Source: Syngnathus acus (Eukaryota; Chordata; Actinopteri; Syngnathiformes; Syngnathidae). Taken from it: DNA of 64,000 nucleotides. The notes below the pieces were generated by a model. It was not told the origin of the DNA and did not search any database. It saw only the letters and a list, made by a program, of their open reading frames with translations. The translations under genes were made by a program, and so were the position numbers. The stretch spans positions 70,001 through 134,000 of the forward strand of contig NW_023590222.1 in the NCBI RefSeq assembly GCF_901709675.1. Direction: 5' to 3'. Positions 1-8,794 of this stretch are shown here, piece after piece (the first letter of the stretch is position 1; every line of letters starts with the position of its first letter).

Positions 1-33
<33 letters not shown>

Positions 34-58
34 AGCGAGAGAGAGCGAGAAAGAGTGC

Positions 59-89
<31 letters not shown>

Positions 90-115
90 CGCGAGAGAGA
101 GCGAGAGCGAGAGAG
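1..115. repeat. (GT)n/(GA)n microsatellite, window-edge copy
   Basis: A pure GT run passes into GA-rich repeats with interspersed GC steps. It is the reverse complement of the (CT)n(CA)n tracts of the forward monomers. The left limit is cut by the window. Confidence 0.95.
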
Positions 116-317
116 AACGCTCAACCGTAGCGTGCCGCCGACCGCCCAACTGCACCGCGCTGGTCGCATTATTGTGACAGAGCCGTCGCTGAAATTTAGA
201 AAATATTTTTAAAGTTCTGATGTACTTTCTAAAATTTAAGTGGATCTCAGTGCGCAGGGAGCTTAATTTGGTGCGGTCGGGCAACCGCAGCGCGCCGGGC
301 GCTCACTGTCGCATTGC

Positions 318-604
318 TTAAAGAGCGCCTTTGTGTTTTAGGATGGCTTTACTGCTCCCACTTGCTTTCTTTGGAGGCATGATTAGGGGTTAATACAATC
401 CTCAAAGTAACGAAATTACAATAACGAACGGAGTCAGTCGGCATCCGGGCCGCGCGGTCGGGTTTTCTCGGGTCCTTTCGGCTCATCTTGCGAGGTTCAA
501 CCTCCGAATTTTGTTGGACAACCGAAGCAAAAAAATCTCGAATTTTTTTGTTCGAATTCCGATTTGTTCGAGAACCGGGACGTTCGAAAACCGAGGTTTG
601 ACTG
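318..604 (-). mobile_element. pogo/Tigger-like transposon 5' fragment (U1)
   Basis: Read on the minus strand from 604, the sequence starts with CAGTCAAACCTCGGTTTTCG directly after a TA dinucleotide, as expected for the terminal repeat of a pogo/Tigger (Tc1/mariner superfamily) element. About 220 bp later an ATG at 380 opens a 20-codon frame beginning MPPKKASGSSKA and ending in TAA at 318. A basic MPPKK start is common in Tigger-type transposases. The DNA-binding and DDE regions are missing, so this is a dead 5' fragment. Confidence 0.65.
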
Positions 605-813
605 TACTCCCAGACTTCCCTGCCACTTGTGCGCTGTACAGAAAGCCAATTATGGGACTAAATTGGAATAGCTGGTCTCTGGACACTGGAAAAACTGGTT
701 TCAGATACCCAGCAATTGACACATTAGCAATTAAAAAAAAAGAAAAAAAAAAAAAAGAATTCAAAACTTCTGGCTCCCACACCAGCATATGCCTGCCATG
801 GTCTGGACCTTGT

Positions 814-885
814 GGTTCCATAGTGTAATGGTTAGCACACTGGACTCTGAATCCACTGATCCGAGTTCAAGTCTCAGTGGAACCT
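814..885 (+). tRNA. tRNA-Gln (anticodon CTG), array unit 1
   Basis: This 72-nt sequence matches the eukaryotic tRNA-Gln(CTG) layout. The acceptor GGTTCCA pairs fully with TGGAACC, the A-box region is GTGTAATGGTTAGC, the anticodon loop is CTCTGAA, and the B box is GAGTTCAAGTC. One anticodon-stem pair and one T-stem pair are mismatched. A TTTTT run lies about 8 nt downstream and could terminate Pol III. It is the first and most canonical unit of a nine-unit array, and probably resembles the ancestor of the rest. It may be functional or a slightly decayed copy. Confidence 0.85.
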
Positions 886-976
886 CAACCTTTTTGGCAT
901 TTACCTATTCCTATCTATACTGCTTGTGAGCTGCTCTATAAAACCATATACGTAACTTCCATGAATTAATGGCATG

Positions 977-1048
977 AGTTCCATAGTGTAGTGGTAAGTG
1001 CTCTGGACTCTCACCCCAGTGACCCGAGTTCAAGTCTCAGTGGAACCT
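977..1048 (+). tRNA. tRNA-like unit 2, Gln body with CTC anticodon
   Basis: The unit is 72 nt. The acceptor is AGTTCCA (first pair weak), the anticodon loop is CTCTCAC, giving CTC (Glu-type), and the 3' end is TGGAACCT. A TTTT lies about 8-10 nt downstream. The spacer to unit 3 carries the array motif TGTGAGCTGCTCCATA. Confidence 0.72.
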
Positions 1049-1136
1049 CAACTATTTTGGCATTTGCCTATTCCTATATATGCTTGTGAGCTGCTCCATA
1101 AAACCATATACATAACTTCCATGAAACAATGGTGTG

Positions 1137-1208
1137 GTTTCCATACTGTAGTGGTTAGTGCTCTGTACTCTCACCCCAGCGACCTGAGTTCAAGTCTCAG
1201 TGGAACCT
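1137..1208 (+). tRNA. tRNA-like unit 3, CTC anticodon
   Basis: The T-stem CTGAG/CTCAG is perfect. The acceptor begins GTTTCCA and has one mismatch. The anticodon stem CTGTA/CCCAG has two mismatches. A downstream TTTT is present. Confidence 0.68.
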
Positions 1209-1300
1209 CAACTATTTTGGCATTTACCTATTCCTATCTATACTGGCTTGTGAGCTGCTCCATAAAACCATATACGTAACTTCCATGAAATAGTGTCGTG

Positions 1301-1372
1301 CGTTCCGTAGTGTAGTGGTTAGTGCTCTGGATTCCCACCCCAGTGACCGGAGTTCAAGTCTCAGTGGAACAT
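1301..1372 (+). tRNA. tRNA-like unit 4, CCC anticodon
   Basis: The anticodon loop reads TTCCCAC, giving CCC (Gly-type). This is the only unit of the array with this loop, and it is conserved at the same place in U2, U3, U4 and U6. The acceptor CGTTCCG/TGGAACA is degraded at its ends. TTTT follows. Confidence 0.62.
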
Positions 1373-1471
1373 CAACTATTTTGGCATTTACCTATTCCTA
1401 TGTATATATACTATTTGCTTGTGAGCTGGTCCATAAAACCATATACGTAACTTCCATGACGTAATGCCGTG

Positions 1472-1543
1472 GGTTCCATACTGTAGTGGTTTGTGCTGTG
1501 GACTCTCACCCCAGCGACTTGAGTTCAAGTCTCAGTGGAACCT
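1472..1543 (+). tRNA. tRNA-like unit 5, CTC anticodon
   Basis: The acceptor GGTTCCA/TGGAACC is fully paired and the loop is CTCTCAC. The D-arm is altered (GGTTTGTGCTG). TTTT lies downstream. Confidence 0.7.
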
Positions 1544-1638
1544 CAACTATTTTGGCATTTACCTATTCCCATGTATGCTATTTGCTTGTGAGCTGCTCTA
1601 TAAAACCATATAGGTAACTTCCATGGACTAATAGTGTG

Positions 1639-1710
1639 GGTTCCATACTGTAGTGGTTAGTACTCTAGACTCTCACCCCAGCGCCCTGCGTTCAAGTCTC
1701 AGTGGAACCT
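1639..1710 (+). tRNA. tRNA-like unit 6, CTC anticodon
   Basis: The acceptor is perfect (GGTTCCA/TGGAACC) and the loop is CTCTCAC. The anticodon stem and T-stem carry substitutions (CCCTGCGTTCAAG). TTTT lies downstream. Confidence 0.68.
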
Positions 1711-1814
1711 CAACTATTTTGGCATTTACCTATTCCTATTTATACTATTCCTATATCTGGCTTGTGAGCTGCTCCATAAAACCATATACGTAACTTCCAT
1801 GGAATATTGGTGTG

Positions 1815-1886
1815 CGTTCCATAGTGTAGTGGTTAATGCTCTGGTCTCTCACCCCAGTGACCTTAGTTCAAGTCTCAGTGGAACCT
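1815..1886 (+). tRNA. tRNA-like unit 7, CTC anticodon
   Basis: The acceptor is CGTTCCA and the anticodon arm is CTGGT-CTCTCAC-CCCAG. TTTT is found in the following ACTATTTTGACA. Confidence 0.66.
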
Positions 1887-1981
1887 GAACTATTTTGACA
1901 TTTACCTATTCCTATCTATGCTATTTGCTTGTGAGCTGCTCCATAAAACCATATAGCTAACTTCCATGGATTAATGGTGTG

Positions 1982-2053
1982 GGTTACATACTCTAGTGGT
2001 TAGTGCTCTGGACTCTCACCCCAGTGACCAGAGTTCAAGTCTCAGTGGAACCT
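1982..2053 (+). tRNA. tRNA-like unit 8, CTC anticodon
   Basis: The acceptor GGTTACA has one mismatch and the loop is CTCTCAC. This unit and its spacer are absent from U4 and U6, apparently through the same deletion. Confidence 0.66.
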
Positions 2054-2148
2054 CAAGTATTTTGGCATTTACCTATTCCTATCTATACTATTTACTTGTG
2101 AGCTGCTCCATAAAACCATATAGGTAACATCCATGAAGTAATGGCGTG

Positions 2149-2220
2149 GGTTCTGTAGTGTAGTGGTTAGTGCTCTGTACTCTCACCCCAGCGACCTGAG
2201 TTCAAATCCCAGTGGGACCA
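2149..2220 (+). tRNA. tRNA-like unit 9 (terminal), CTC anticodon
   Basis: This is the last and most divergent unit. The 5' end is GGTTCTG, the B-box side is GTTCAAATCCCAGTGGGACC, and no T-run follows closely, so it is probably not a working gene. It abuts a spacer leading into the telomere-like repeats. Confidence 0.6.
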
Positions 2221-2290
2221 AAAATATCTTATCCTTGAAAAATTTGCAACAGAGTTGCTCGTGTGCTCCCCCATAAAACCATATACCATA

Positions 2291-3848
2291 TGCTAGGGTA
2301 AGGGCTAGGGTTAGAGTTAGGGTTAGAGCTAGGGTTAGGGTTAGGAATAGGGTAAGAGCTAGGGTTAGGAATAGGGTAAGAGCTAGGGTTAGGAATAGGG
2401 TAAGAGGTAGGGTTAGGGTAAGAAGTAGGGTTAAGGCTCGGGCTAGGGTTAGGGTAAGAGGTAGGGTTAAGGTTAGAGCTAGGGCTAGGGTTAGGACTCT
2501 CACCCCAGCGACCTGAGTTCAAGTCTCAATGGAAAAAAATGGCCAAAAAGAAAGGTGAGGGGTAAGAGCTAGGGTTAGGATTACGGTTAGAGTAAGAGCT
2601 AGGGTTAGGATTAGGGTTAAGGTTAGAGCTAGGGTTAAGGTTAGAGCTAGGGTTAGAGCTAGGGTAAGGGTTAGGAATAGGGTAAGAGCTAGGCTAGGGT
2701 TAGAGCTAGGGCTAGGGTTAGGAATAGGGTAAGAGGTAGGGTTGAGGTAGGAATAGGGTTAGAGGTAGGGTTAGGGTTAGAGCTAGGGCTAGGGTTAGGA
2801 CTCTCACCCCAGCGACCTGAGTTCAAGTCTCAGTGGAAAAAAATGGCCAAAAAGAAAGGTGAGGGGTTAGAGCTAGGATTAGGGTTAGGGTTAGGTTTAA
2901 GGTTAGAGCTAGGGTTAGGGTTAGGAATAGGGTAAGAGCTAGGATTAGGATTAGAGCTAGGGTTACGGTTAGGATTAGGGTAAGAGTTAGGGTTAGGGTT
3001 ACAGTTAGGGTTAGAGCTAGGGTTATGGTTAGGAATAGGGTTAGGGTTAGGAATAGGTTAAGGTTAGAGCTAGGGCTCGGGTTAGGGTTAGGAATAGGGT
3101 AAGAGGTAGGGTTAAGGTTAGAGCTAGGGCTAGGGTTAGGGTAAGAGGTAGGGTTAAGGTTAGAGCTAGGGCTAGGGTTAGGACTCTCACCCCAGCGACC
3201 TGAGTTCAAGTCTCAGTGGAAGAAAATGGCCAAAAAGAAAGGTGAGGGGTAAGAGCTAGGGTAAGGGTTAGGAATAGGGTAAGAGCTAGGGTTAGAGCTA
3301 GGGCTAGGGTTAGGAATAGGGTAAGAGGTAGGGTTGAGGTAGGAATAGGGTTAGAGCTAGGGTTAGGAGTAGGGTAAGAGGTAGGGTTAGGGTAAGAGGT
3401 AGGGTTAAGGTTAGAGCTAGGGCTAGGGTTAGGACTCTCACCCCAGCGACCTGAGTTCAAGTCTCAGTGGAAAAAAATGGCCAAAAAGAAAGGTGAGGGT
3501 TTAGAGCTAGGGTAAGAGCTAGGATTAGGGTTAGGGTTAGGTTTAAGGTTAGAGCTAGGGTTAGGGTTAGGAATAGGGTAAGAGCTAGGGTTACGGTTAG
3601 GATTAGGGTAAGAGTTAGGGTTAGGGTTACAGTTAGGGTTAGAGCTAGGGTTAGGATTAGGGTAAGGGTAAGGGTTAGGGTTAGAGCTAGGGTTAGAGCT
3701 AGGGTTAGGGTTAGGAATAGGGTAAGAGCTAGGGTTAGAGCTAGGGTTAGGGTTAGGAATAGGGTAAGAGGTAGGGTTAAGGTTAGAGCTAGGGCTAGGG
3801 TTAGGACTCTCACCCCAGCGACCTGAGTTCAAGTCTCAGTGGAAGAAA
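2291..3848 (+). repeat. Degenerate telomere-like hexamer blocks with tRNA 3'-halves (U1)
   Basis: Five blocks of in-phase hexamers (AGGGTT, AGAGCT, AGGGCT, AGGAAT, AGGGTA) resemble degenerate TTAGGG, with the G-rich strand on plus. Each block ends in a tRNA 3'-half beginning GGACTCTCACCCCAGCG, at 2,494, 2,798, 3,181, 3,432 and 3,804. Each half is followed by A-rich sequence and ATGGCCAAAAAGAAAG-GTGAG. The hexamer phase makes long Leu/Thr/Ala or Asn/Pro/Ser frames with no coding meaning. Confidence 0.88.
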
Positions 3849-4278
3849 ATGGCCAAAAAGAAAGGTGAGTTTGTAAAACTGCAGTTTAAGGTCAGTACTC
3901 GTTTTCAATATTGATTTTTATTGATTTTTTTTTTAATTCCACCACTTTTAAATAGTCCATTACATTCATATCTGCTCCTGTCTAGTATTTACTAAAATCC
4001 AAATTTGGTTCCAACAAGATTGGTTCTACAGGACATTATTGTAATAAATGACTCCTTATGAGCACAAGTGTAGATAGTTTTTTTTTCTCTTTAGTTTGCT
4101 GTTAGAAACTGTACCCTTGATCCGTGTGTTTGCTGTCCTAATAAGATAAGTTTAACATATTTTTTTCTGTACTTAAAAATCATCATTTCAGATGGGCTGA
4201 TGCCAGAAGTCATAGAAGTGACCTCTTGTACCTTCACATCTCGTGGCCCAAGTAATGAAAAGTCTGCCAAAAAGTGAG
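3849..4278 (+). pseudogene. Two-exon-like coding relic (U1)
   Basis: An exon-like ATGGCCAAAAAGAAAG at 3,849-3,864 is followed by a consensus donor GTGAGT. A pyrimidine-rich tract and TTTCAG precede a second segment at 4,192-4,278. Joined in phase, the two give a 33-codon frame starting MAKKKDG and ending NEKSAKK with a TGA stop at 4,275-4,277, immediately before another GTGAGT. The sequence after exon 1 and after exon 2 is recognisably related (shared GCCAAAAAG, GTGAGTTTG, then TTTTAAAT and TTACTAA blocks), so this looks like a diverged exon-plus-intron duplication. The family is not recognised. It may be a captured fragment of a multi-exon gene or coincidence. Confidence 0.45.
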
Positions 4279-4539
4279 GTGAGTTTGGAGTAATCCTTTT
4301 CAATATATAACTTTATCACGGTTGCTTTTAAATTGTCCAATTGTTACTACTGTATCAGTATCTAATTATCCTCACATATGCTGCTTACTAAGATTTAGAT
4401 GACCCAAGCAAGATATATTAAACACCACGACTTTTTTTCTTAGACATGTAAGGTCTAAAGTTTAGACCTTTATTCAATCATAGTTGAATTTTGTGATAAA
4501 ATGAAAATTAACCCATCCAAATTTATTTATATCATCTTT

Positions 4540-5204
4540 GTTTGTCTATGTGTAGCACGTTATCAAAGCAAATTCCCCATACATGTAAAACACTGTCTGA
4601 AAAAAGTTCCCCACTATCCCACGGTGACAAGACATAGTACACAATATACATACAAGTAAACAACACGAAAAATAAAAACAAGAAGGCACAAACAATGAAT
4701 AAATAAGAATGATGAATAAATAATAAATAAATAAATAACATAATAAATAAGAGGAGCAAAAATGGAGCAAGTGTGCATACAGCAGACAGTCAGAATATAC
4801 CGCAAAAGTACAGGACGCTACGCAGAAGGGGGGAGAGAGTTCAGGATCATAACAGCCTGGAGTATGAAGCTGTTGGTGAGTCTGGTGGTGCGGAAGCGCA
4901 GGCTCCTGTACCTCTTCCCAGAGGGCAGAAGATCAAACAAAGAGTGAGCGGGGTGACTCACATCACTCACGATCGCGGTCGCCTTGCGGGTGAGATGGGA
5001 GGTGTAAATGTCCTTCAGGGAGGGGAGTGAAGCACCAATAATCTTACCAGCTGTGTTCACTATGCGCTGCAGGGCCTTCATGTTGTATTCAGTGCAGCTA
5101 CCACCCCAAACAGCGATACAACTGGAGAGGATGCTCTCAATGGTGCCACGGTAGAATGTAGTCATGACGGCCGGAGGAGCACTTGCTCGCCTGTTCAGAG
5201 GCAA
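4540..5204 (-). mobile_element. LINE C remnant: RT C-terminus and 3'UTR (U1)
   Basis: The minus-strand frame 4,818-5,204 (128 aa) reads TFYRGTIESILSSCIAVWGG ... DLLPSGKRYRSLRFRTTR. This aligns with the C-terminal end of the LINE A reverse transcriptase ([31 protein letters not shown]), so it is a related but distinct CR1/L2-type element. An AT-rich 3'UTR with TATTTATT repeats follows. The catalytic RT domain is absent. Confidence 0.85.
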
Positions 5205-5245
5205 TATCAGTAAAATATATCATATAGCGGACAGACACAATGATA

Positions 5246-5894
5246 TTTGAGAAGTGAAATGAAGTTTATGGGACTTTCAGATTTGTCAAGAAGAATGGTG
5301 AAATATACCTTCAACCAGAATCCACACTCATTGGAAGCTATAGGAAGTGTCTAGAGCAGTGATTCTTAACCTTGTTGGAGGCACTGAACCCCACCAGTTT
5401 CATATGCCCATTCACCGAACCCCTCTTTTGTGAATATATATTTATTTTTTTCAAATTGAAGACAGAGATGTTTTTACTGGTGCACAAAATGAGCCGTGCA
5501 TAAACATCACCTTGTTCAAAGAATAGAACCAACACAATGCATGAATTCACAACAAATGACATACCAGCAAATCAGTGTGACTTCTGCTGTTGCCTTTGCG
5601 AGACCAGTTCAGATATGCGAATTTATTAATCAGGTGTGTTTGGACCTCCGGAGTGGAGGCTCTGCCGAACCCCTGAAACCGACTCACCGAACCCCTAGGG
5701 TTCGACCGAACCCAGGTTAAGAACCACTGGTCGAGAGGCTGTTATTTCTGCAAAAGGAGGATCTACTAAATATTGATATTGAAATATTGTCATTTTTCTC
5801 TTGGGGTGCCCAAATTTATGTACCTGCCTACTTTTGATGAAATAATGATTGCACACTGTCTGCAAATCCAATCAACTTCATTTCACTTCTCAAA
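5246..5894. mobile_element. Tc1/mariner-like MITE, split by a hAT MITE (U1)
   Basis: Inverted termini TTTGAGAAGTGAAATGAAGT are flanked by TA on both sides. Without the nested insert the element is about 270 bp. Internal sequence (AAAAGGAGGATCTACTAAAT, ATAGGAAGTGTCT) resembles Tc1 transposon interiors. No transposase frame remains. Confidence 0.82.
5357..5729. mobile_element. Non-autonomous hAT element nested in the Tc1 MITE (U1)
   Basis: The termini are CAGTGATTCTTAACC and its near-complement GGTTAAGAACCACTG. The flanking 8-bp duplication is GTCTAGAG/GTCGAGAG (7 of 8 identical), as expected for hAT. Length 373 bp, non-coding. Confidence 0.88.
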
Positions 5895-5982
5895 TATCAC
5901 TGCCGCCATCCACCGTGTATGGATTCGGGCTAGCGCCCAAAATTAAATTGGGCTAGTTGATCAACAGCAACGTTTTAAAGAA

Positions 5983-6054
5983 GGGCTTGTCTGGGAGTTG
6001 AACCCAGGACCTCCGACACCCAAAGCAAGAATCATACCCCTAGACCAACGAGCC
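5983..6054 (-). tRNA. tRNA-Pro (anticodon TGG), U1
   Basis: On the minus strand this reads GGCTCGTTGGTCTAGGGGTA ... CTTTGGGT ... GGGTTCAACTCCCAGACAAGCCC, a 72-nt tRNA-Pro with one acceptor mismatch (C5-A68). A and B boxes are clear. Only a TTT follows, so termination looks weak. Confidence 0.82.
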
Positions 6055-6144
6055 ATGACGGAAGCTTGCAGACCATGTTACATTCCGTGTAACGTTGGCC
6101 TGTCAAACGCTCCACATAATGATAGACAACAGTGTTTCCAAGAA

Positions 6145-6216
6145 GAGATCGTCCGGGAGTTAAACCCAGGTAATGATGCACCCTAAGCGAGAATCATTCC
6201 CCTGCACCGCTGAGCT
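6145..6216 (-). pseudogene. tRNA-Pro (AGG)-like pseudogene, U1
   Basis: The anticodon loop CTTAGGGT and the B box GGGTTTAACTCCCGG are recognisable. The anticodon stem no longer pairs and the acceptor is AGCTCA/GATCTC. It lies about 90 nt from the TGG copy and probably comes from a tandem duplication. Confidence 0.65.
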
Positions 6217-6320
6217 CCATAGTCGACCAGCTGACCCCGTTACATTCCGATTGGTAGCCCATGGACCTGAAGACTGAATGTCAGTGATTAATGGAATAAA
6301 TGGAATCTGGTTGGCCTAAG

Positions 6321-6450
6321 GCTCCTAATTCCCTAACTTCAAGCCCTAACGCTAACTCTAAAACCAGAACAATAACCAAACCCTAATAATTAACCCCTAA
6401 CCTGCTAACTCGCTAACGGTAACCCCCTCACCTTTAACCCTAACCTCTAA
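6321..6450 (-). repeat. Short degenerate telomere-like tract (U1)
   Basis: On plus this is CTAAC-rich (CCCTAACGCTAACTC, TTTAACCCTAACC), more eroded than the main blocks and without tRNA halves. Confidence 0.55.
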
Positions 6451-6669
6451 TGCGCCCCCTAAAGGTAGTGCCCTCTAAACTTGAAGGCAGGCATATACGA
6501 AAAAGACCAGCAGATTGCCCCATTTCAGTACTGTTTTAATAACGTTTACAGATGGTTAAAATCCACATAATAGTTATAAGCGCATGTGTTCTGTGAGCGT
6601 TCCCCTTTCTGCTTCCTCCCTTTCCTTTCTCCCGCCAAGCAGTCCATCTTGCCCCAACACAGGGCATGT

Positions 6670-6741
6670 TCCTTGTTAGTATCGTGGATAGTATCTCTGC
6701 TTGTCGCGTGAAAGACTGGGGTTCGGTTTTCAACCCAAGTG
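6670..6741 (+). pseudogene. tRNA-Asp (GTC)-like pseudogene, U1
   Basis: TCCTTGTTAGTATCGTGG ... TGCTTGTCGCGTG ... GGGGTTCGGTTTTCAACC follows tRNA-Asp(GTC). The T-stem and acceptor 3' side have lost pairing. Confidence 0.7.
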
Positions 6742-6867
6742 CGTTAACCTATGTTTGCAGCAGAGTTATTAGAGAGCTGCATTGGTTGTGCGTGCATCTT
6801 AAGTGAGTGACCTGTTAGTCTTTCAAAATGAACTCAAACTTTTATCTGTAGCCACCTTCTACTAAAT

Positions 6868-6934
6868 CACTGGTCCCCAACCTTTTTTGCGCCACGGACC
6901 GGTTACGTGTCAGAAATATTTTCGTGGACCGGCC
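6868..6934 (+). mobile_element. hAT-like terminal fragment (U1)
   Basis: CACTGGTCCCCAACC with GCGCCACGGACCGG resembles the terminus of hAT-type elements common in vertebrates. No opposite end is seen nearby. Confidence 0.45.
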
Positions 6935-6961
6935 TTTATATAAATAAATAATACATTTATA

Positions 6962-7146
6962 TACTATGTGCCTTCTTATTTTTACTTTGTGTATTGTTTA
7001 CTTGAATGTTTTGTTTGTCTGTGGACCAATTGGGTGTAATATGTCTTGCCTCCACCGTGGGATAGTAGGAAACGCAGTTTCAATGTCTTTGTATGTCTTG
7101 ACATGTGAAGAAATTGACAATAAAGCAGACTTTGACTTTGACTTTG
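6962..7146 (+). mobile_element. LINE C-type 3' end with (TTTGAC)n tail (U1)
   Basis: A 3'UTR fragment shares CACCGTGGGATAGT with the LINE C remnant and ends AATAAAGCAGACTTTGACTTTG. A short tandem-repeat tail rather than poly(A) is typical of CR1/L2-type LINEs. Confidence 0.75.
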
Positions 7147-8458
7147 ATAATGCGTTACAGTAGTCCAGGCGCGACATAATAAACGCATGTATAATAGTTT
7201 CCGCATCACGAGAGAATCGGACGAATCTTACGAATATTACGGAGGTAAAAAAGCGCAATTTTAGTTATGTTCTTATTGTGCTTTTGAAAGGAGAGCGTTT
7301 GGTCAAATGTTACCCCGAGATTAGTTACAGTATCGCTCTGAGTGATAGTACAGTTATCCATAGTTATAGTGGTTTCCTTAAAAAAGTGGTGATAACAAGC
7401 TGGACCAATTATCAACATCTCAGTTTTATCTGGGATAAGACGAAGGAAATTGAGAGACATCCATTGCTTGAGCTCCGCAAGGCACGCCTCAAGATTACAA
7501 CAGTCCTGCGGATTTGTCATCGATAACGGCATATATAATTGAGTGTCATCCGCCTAACATTGAAAACTAATGTTATATTTACGTATTATGTCCCCAAGCG
7601 GAATCATATACATATTAAATAGAATTGGTCCGAGTACCGATCCCTGCGGGACACCACAAGTGACGTTATAGAGCTCAGAGGTCGCATTACCATGGACTAC
7701 TCGTTGTTTTGCTACGAATGGGAGATTTGAAACCGGCCTATAATTACTGAGACAGTCCGGGTCGAGATTTGGTCGCTTAAGTAGCGGTTTAATGATAGCG
7801 GTTTTAAAGGCTGTCCAGAGGAGACAGACAGATTCATTATATTTAAGACGGACGGTCCTAAAATTTGAAGTAATTCTTTAAATAGTTTGGCTGGGAGCGG
7901 GTCGAGTGAACATGTCGTTTGCTTAGCCGCACTAACCAATTGCGTGAGCCTTTCAACGGACACACTTTTAAAATTTGATAGGGTTATTGCATGTTCGTCA
8001 GCGCCGGTAAAGGGCGGTCTCGACTGAGCGATTGGAACTGTCATCTTGATCTCATCCCTAATGGATTCAATCTTTCAAGCGAAACATTTCATGAACCCGT
8101 CGGCTGAGTGGAAGGAGCTATCGGAGGTCGGATGGCACCACGTCAGCTTTGCCACTGTATCAAATAAGTATTTAGGATTGTTTTTATTGAGATTAATAAT
8201 TTGCGAGAAATAATTAGTTTTTGCTAAAATAAGCGCATCTTTGTATTTCAGGAGGCTATCGCGCCATGCCTGATGGAAAACCTCAAGTTTGGTTCAACGC
8301 CATTTTCGTTCATGCTTTTTACATAATTGCTTAAGCGTCCGTGTTTCACCTGTGAACCGTGTAGTAGGCTTTCTACGGCGAGTTTTCAGACGTAGTGGCA
8401 CTACCGAGTCGATGGCATTTAACAATGTCGCATTAAATCCATTTGTAAGATTATCAAT
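7147..8458 (-). mobile_element. LINE B remnant (L2-like RT), truncated (U1)
   Basis: This is the antisense copy of the LINE B body described at 11,791. RT pieces ([49 protein letters not shown]) lie in several frames with stops. It ends at the U1/LINE A breakpoint near [12 protein letters not shown]. Confidence 0.87.
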
Positions 8459-8794
8459 TAACATCTCGCTGGGCCAAGCCACAGTGCCAGTATGCTTCAA
8501 GGCTGCCTCCATCATTCCGGTGCCGAAGAAACCTCAAATCACCTCATTGAATGACTACAGACCTGTGGCACTGACTCCCATCATGATGAAGTGCTTCGAA
8601 AGGCTGCTTAAAGAACACATCGTCTCCGGACTCCCCCCAACATTCGACCCGTTCCAGAACCGCTCTACTGAGGATGCCATCTCCTCCGTTCTTCACCTGA
8701 GCCTGGCTCACCTGGAGGAGAGGAACACCCACGTGCGGTTGCTGTTCCTGGACTTCAGCTCAGCGTTTAACACCATCATTCCACAGCATCTGGT
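8459..8794 (+). mobile_element. LINE A RT fragment, inverted duplicate
   Basis: A 336-bp plus-strand piece of LINE A RT ([18 protein letters not shown] through [12 protein letters not shown] to IPQHLV) is also present in the opposite orientation at 9,845-10,180, giving a fold-back. It is fused in frame by chance to LINE B antisense sequence in a 177-codon frame (8,289-8,822) with no biological meaning. Confidence 0.88.

Larger units (their letters stand above)
1..8458 (-). repeat. Macrosatellite monomer U1 (reverse, partial)
   Basis: This block is the reverse complement of about 12,104-20,600. Paired landmarks keep a constant coordinate sum of 20,562 from 3,206 to 8,458, so there is no net indel over more than 5 kb. 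The monomer enters the window inside its microsatellite and stops abruptly inside LINE B at about 8,458, where a LINE A fragment begins. Confidence 0.92.

Noticed and set aside
977-2220. CRISPR-like array (regular repeats and spacers)
   Set aside because: Repeats are 72-nt tRNA-like sequences with homologous spacers in a eukaryotic repeat context.
2183-3832. Long Leu/Thr/Ala and Asn/Pro/Ser frames in the telomere-like region
   Set aside because: They follow from an in-phase hexamer repeat on both strands. There is no start context, composition or conservation typical of coding DNA.
5246-5894. Intact Tc1 transposase
   Set aside because: Only about 270 bp of element remains outside the hAT insert, with no DDE-type frame.
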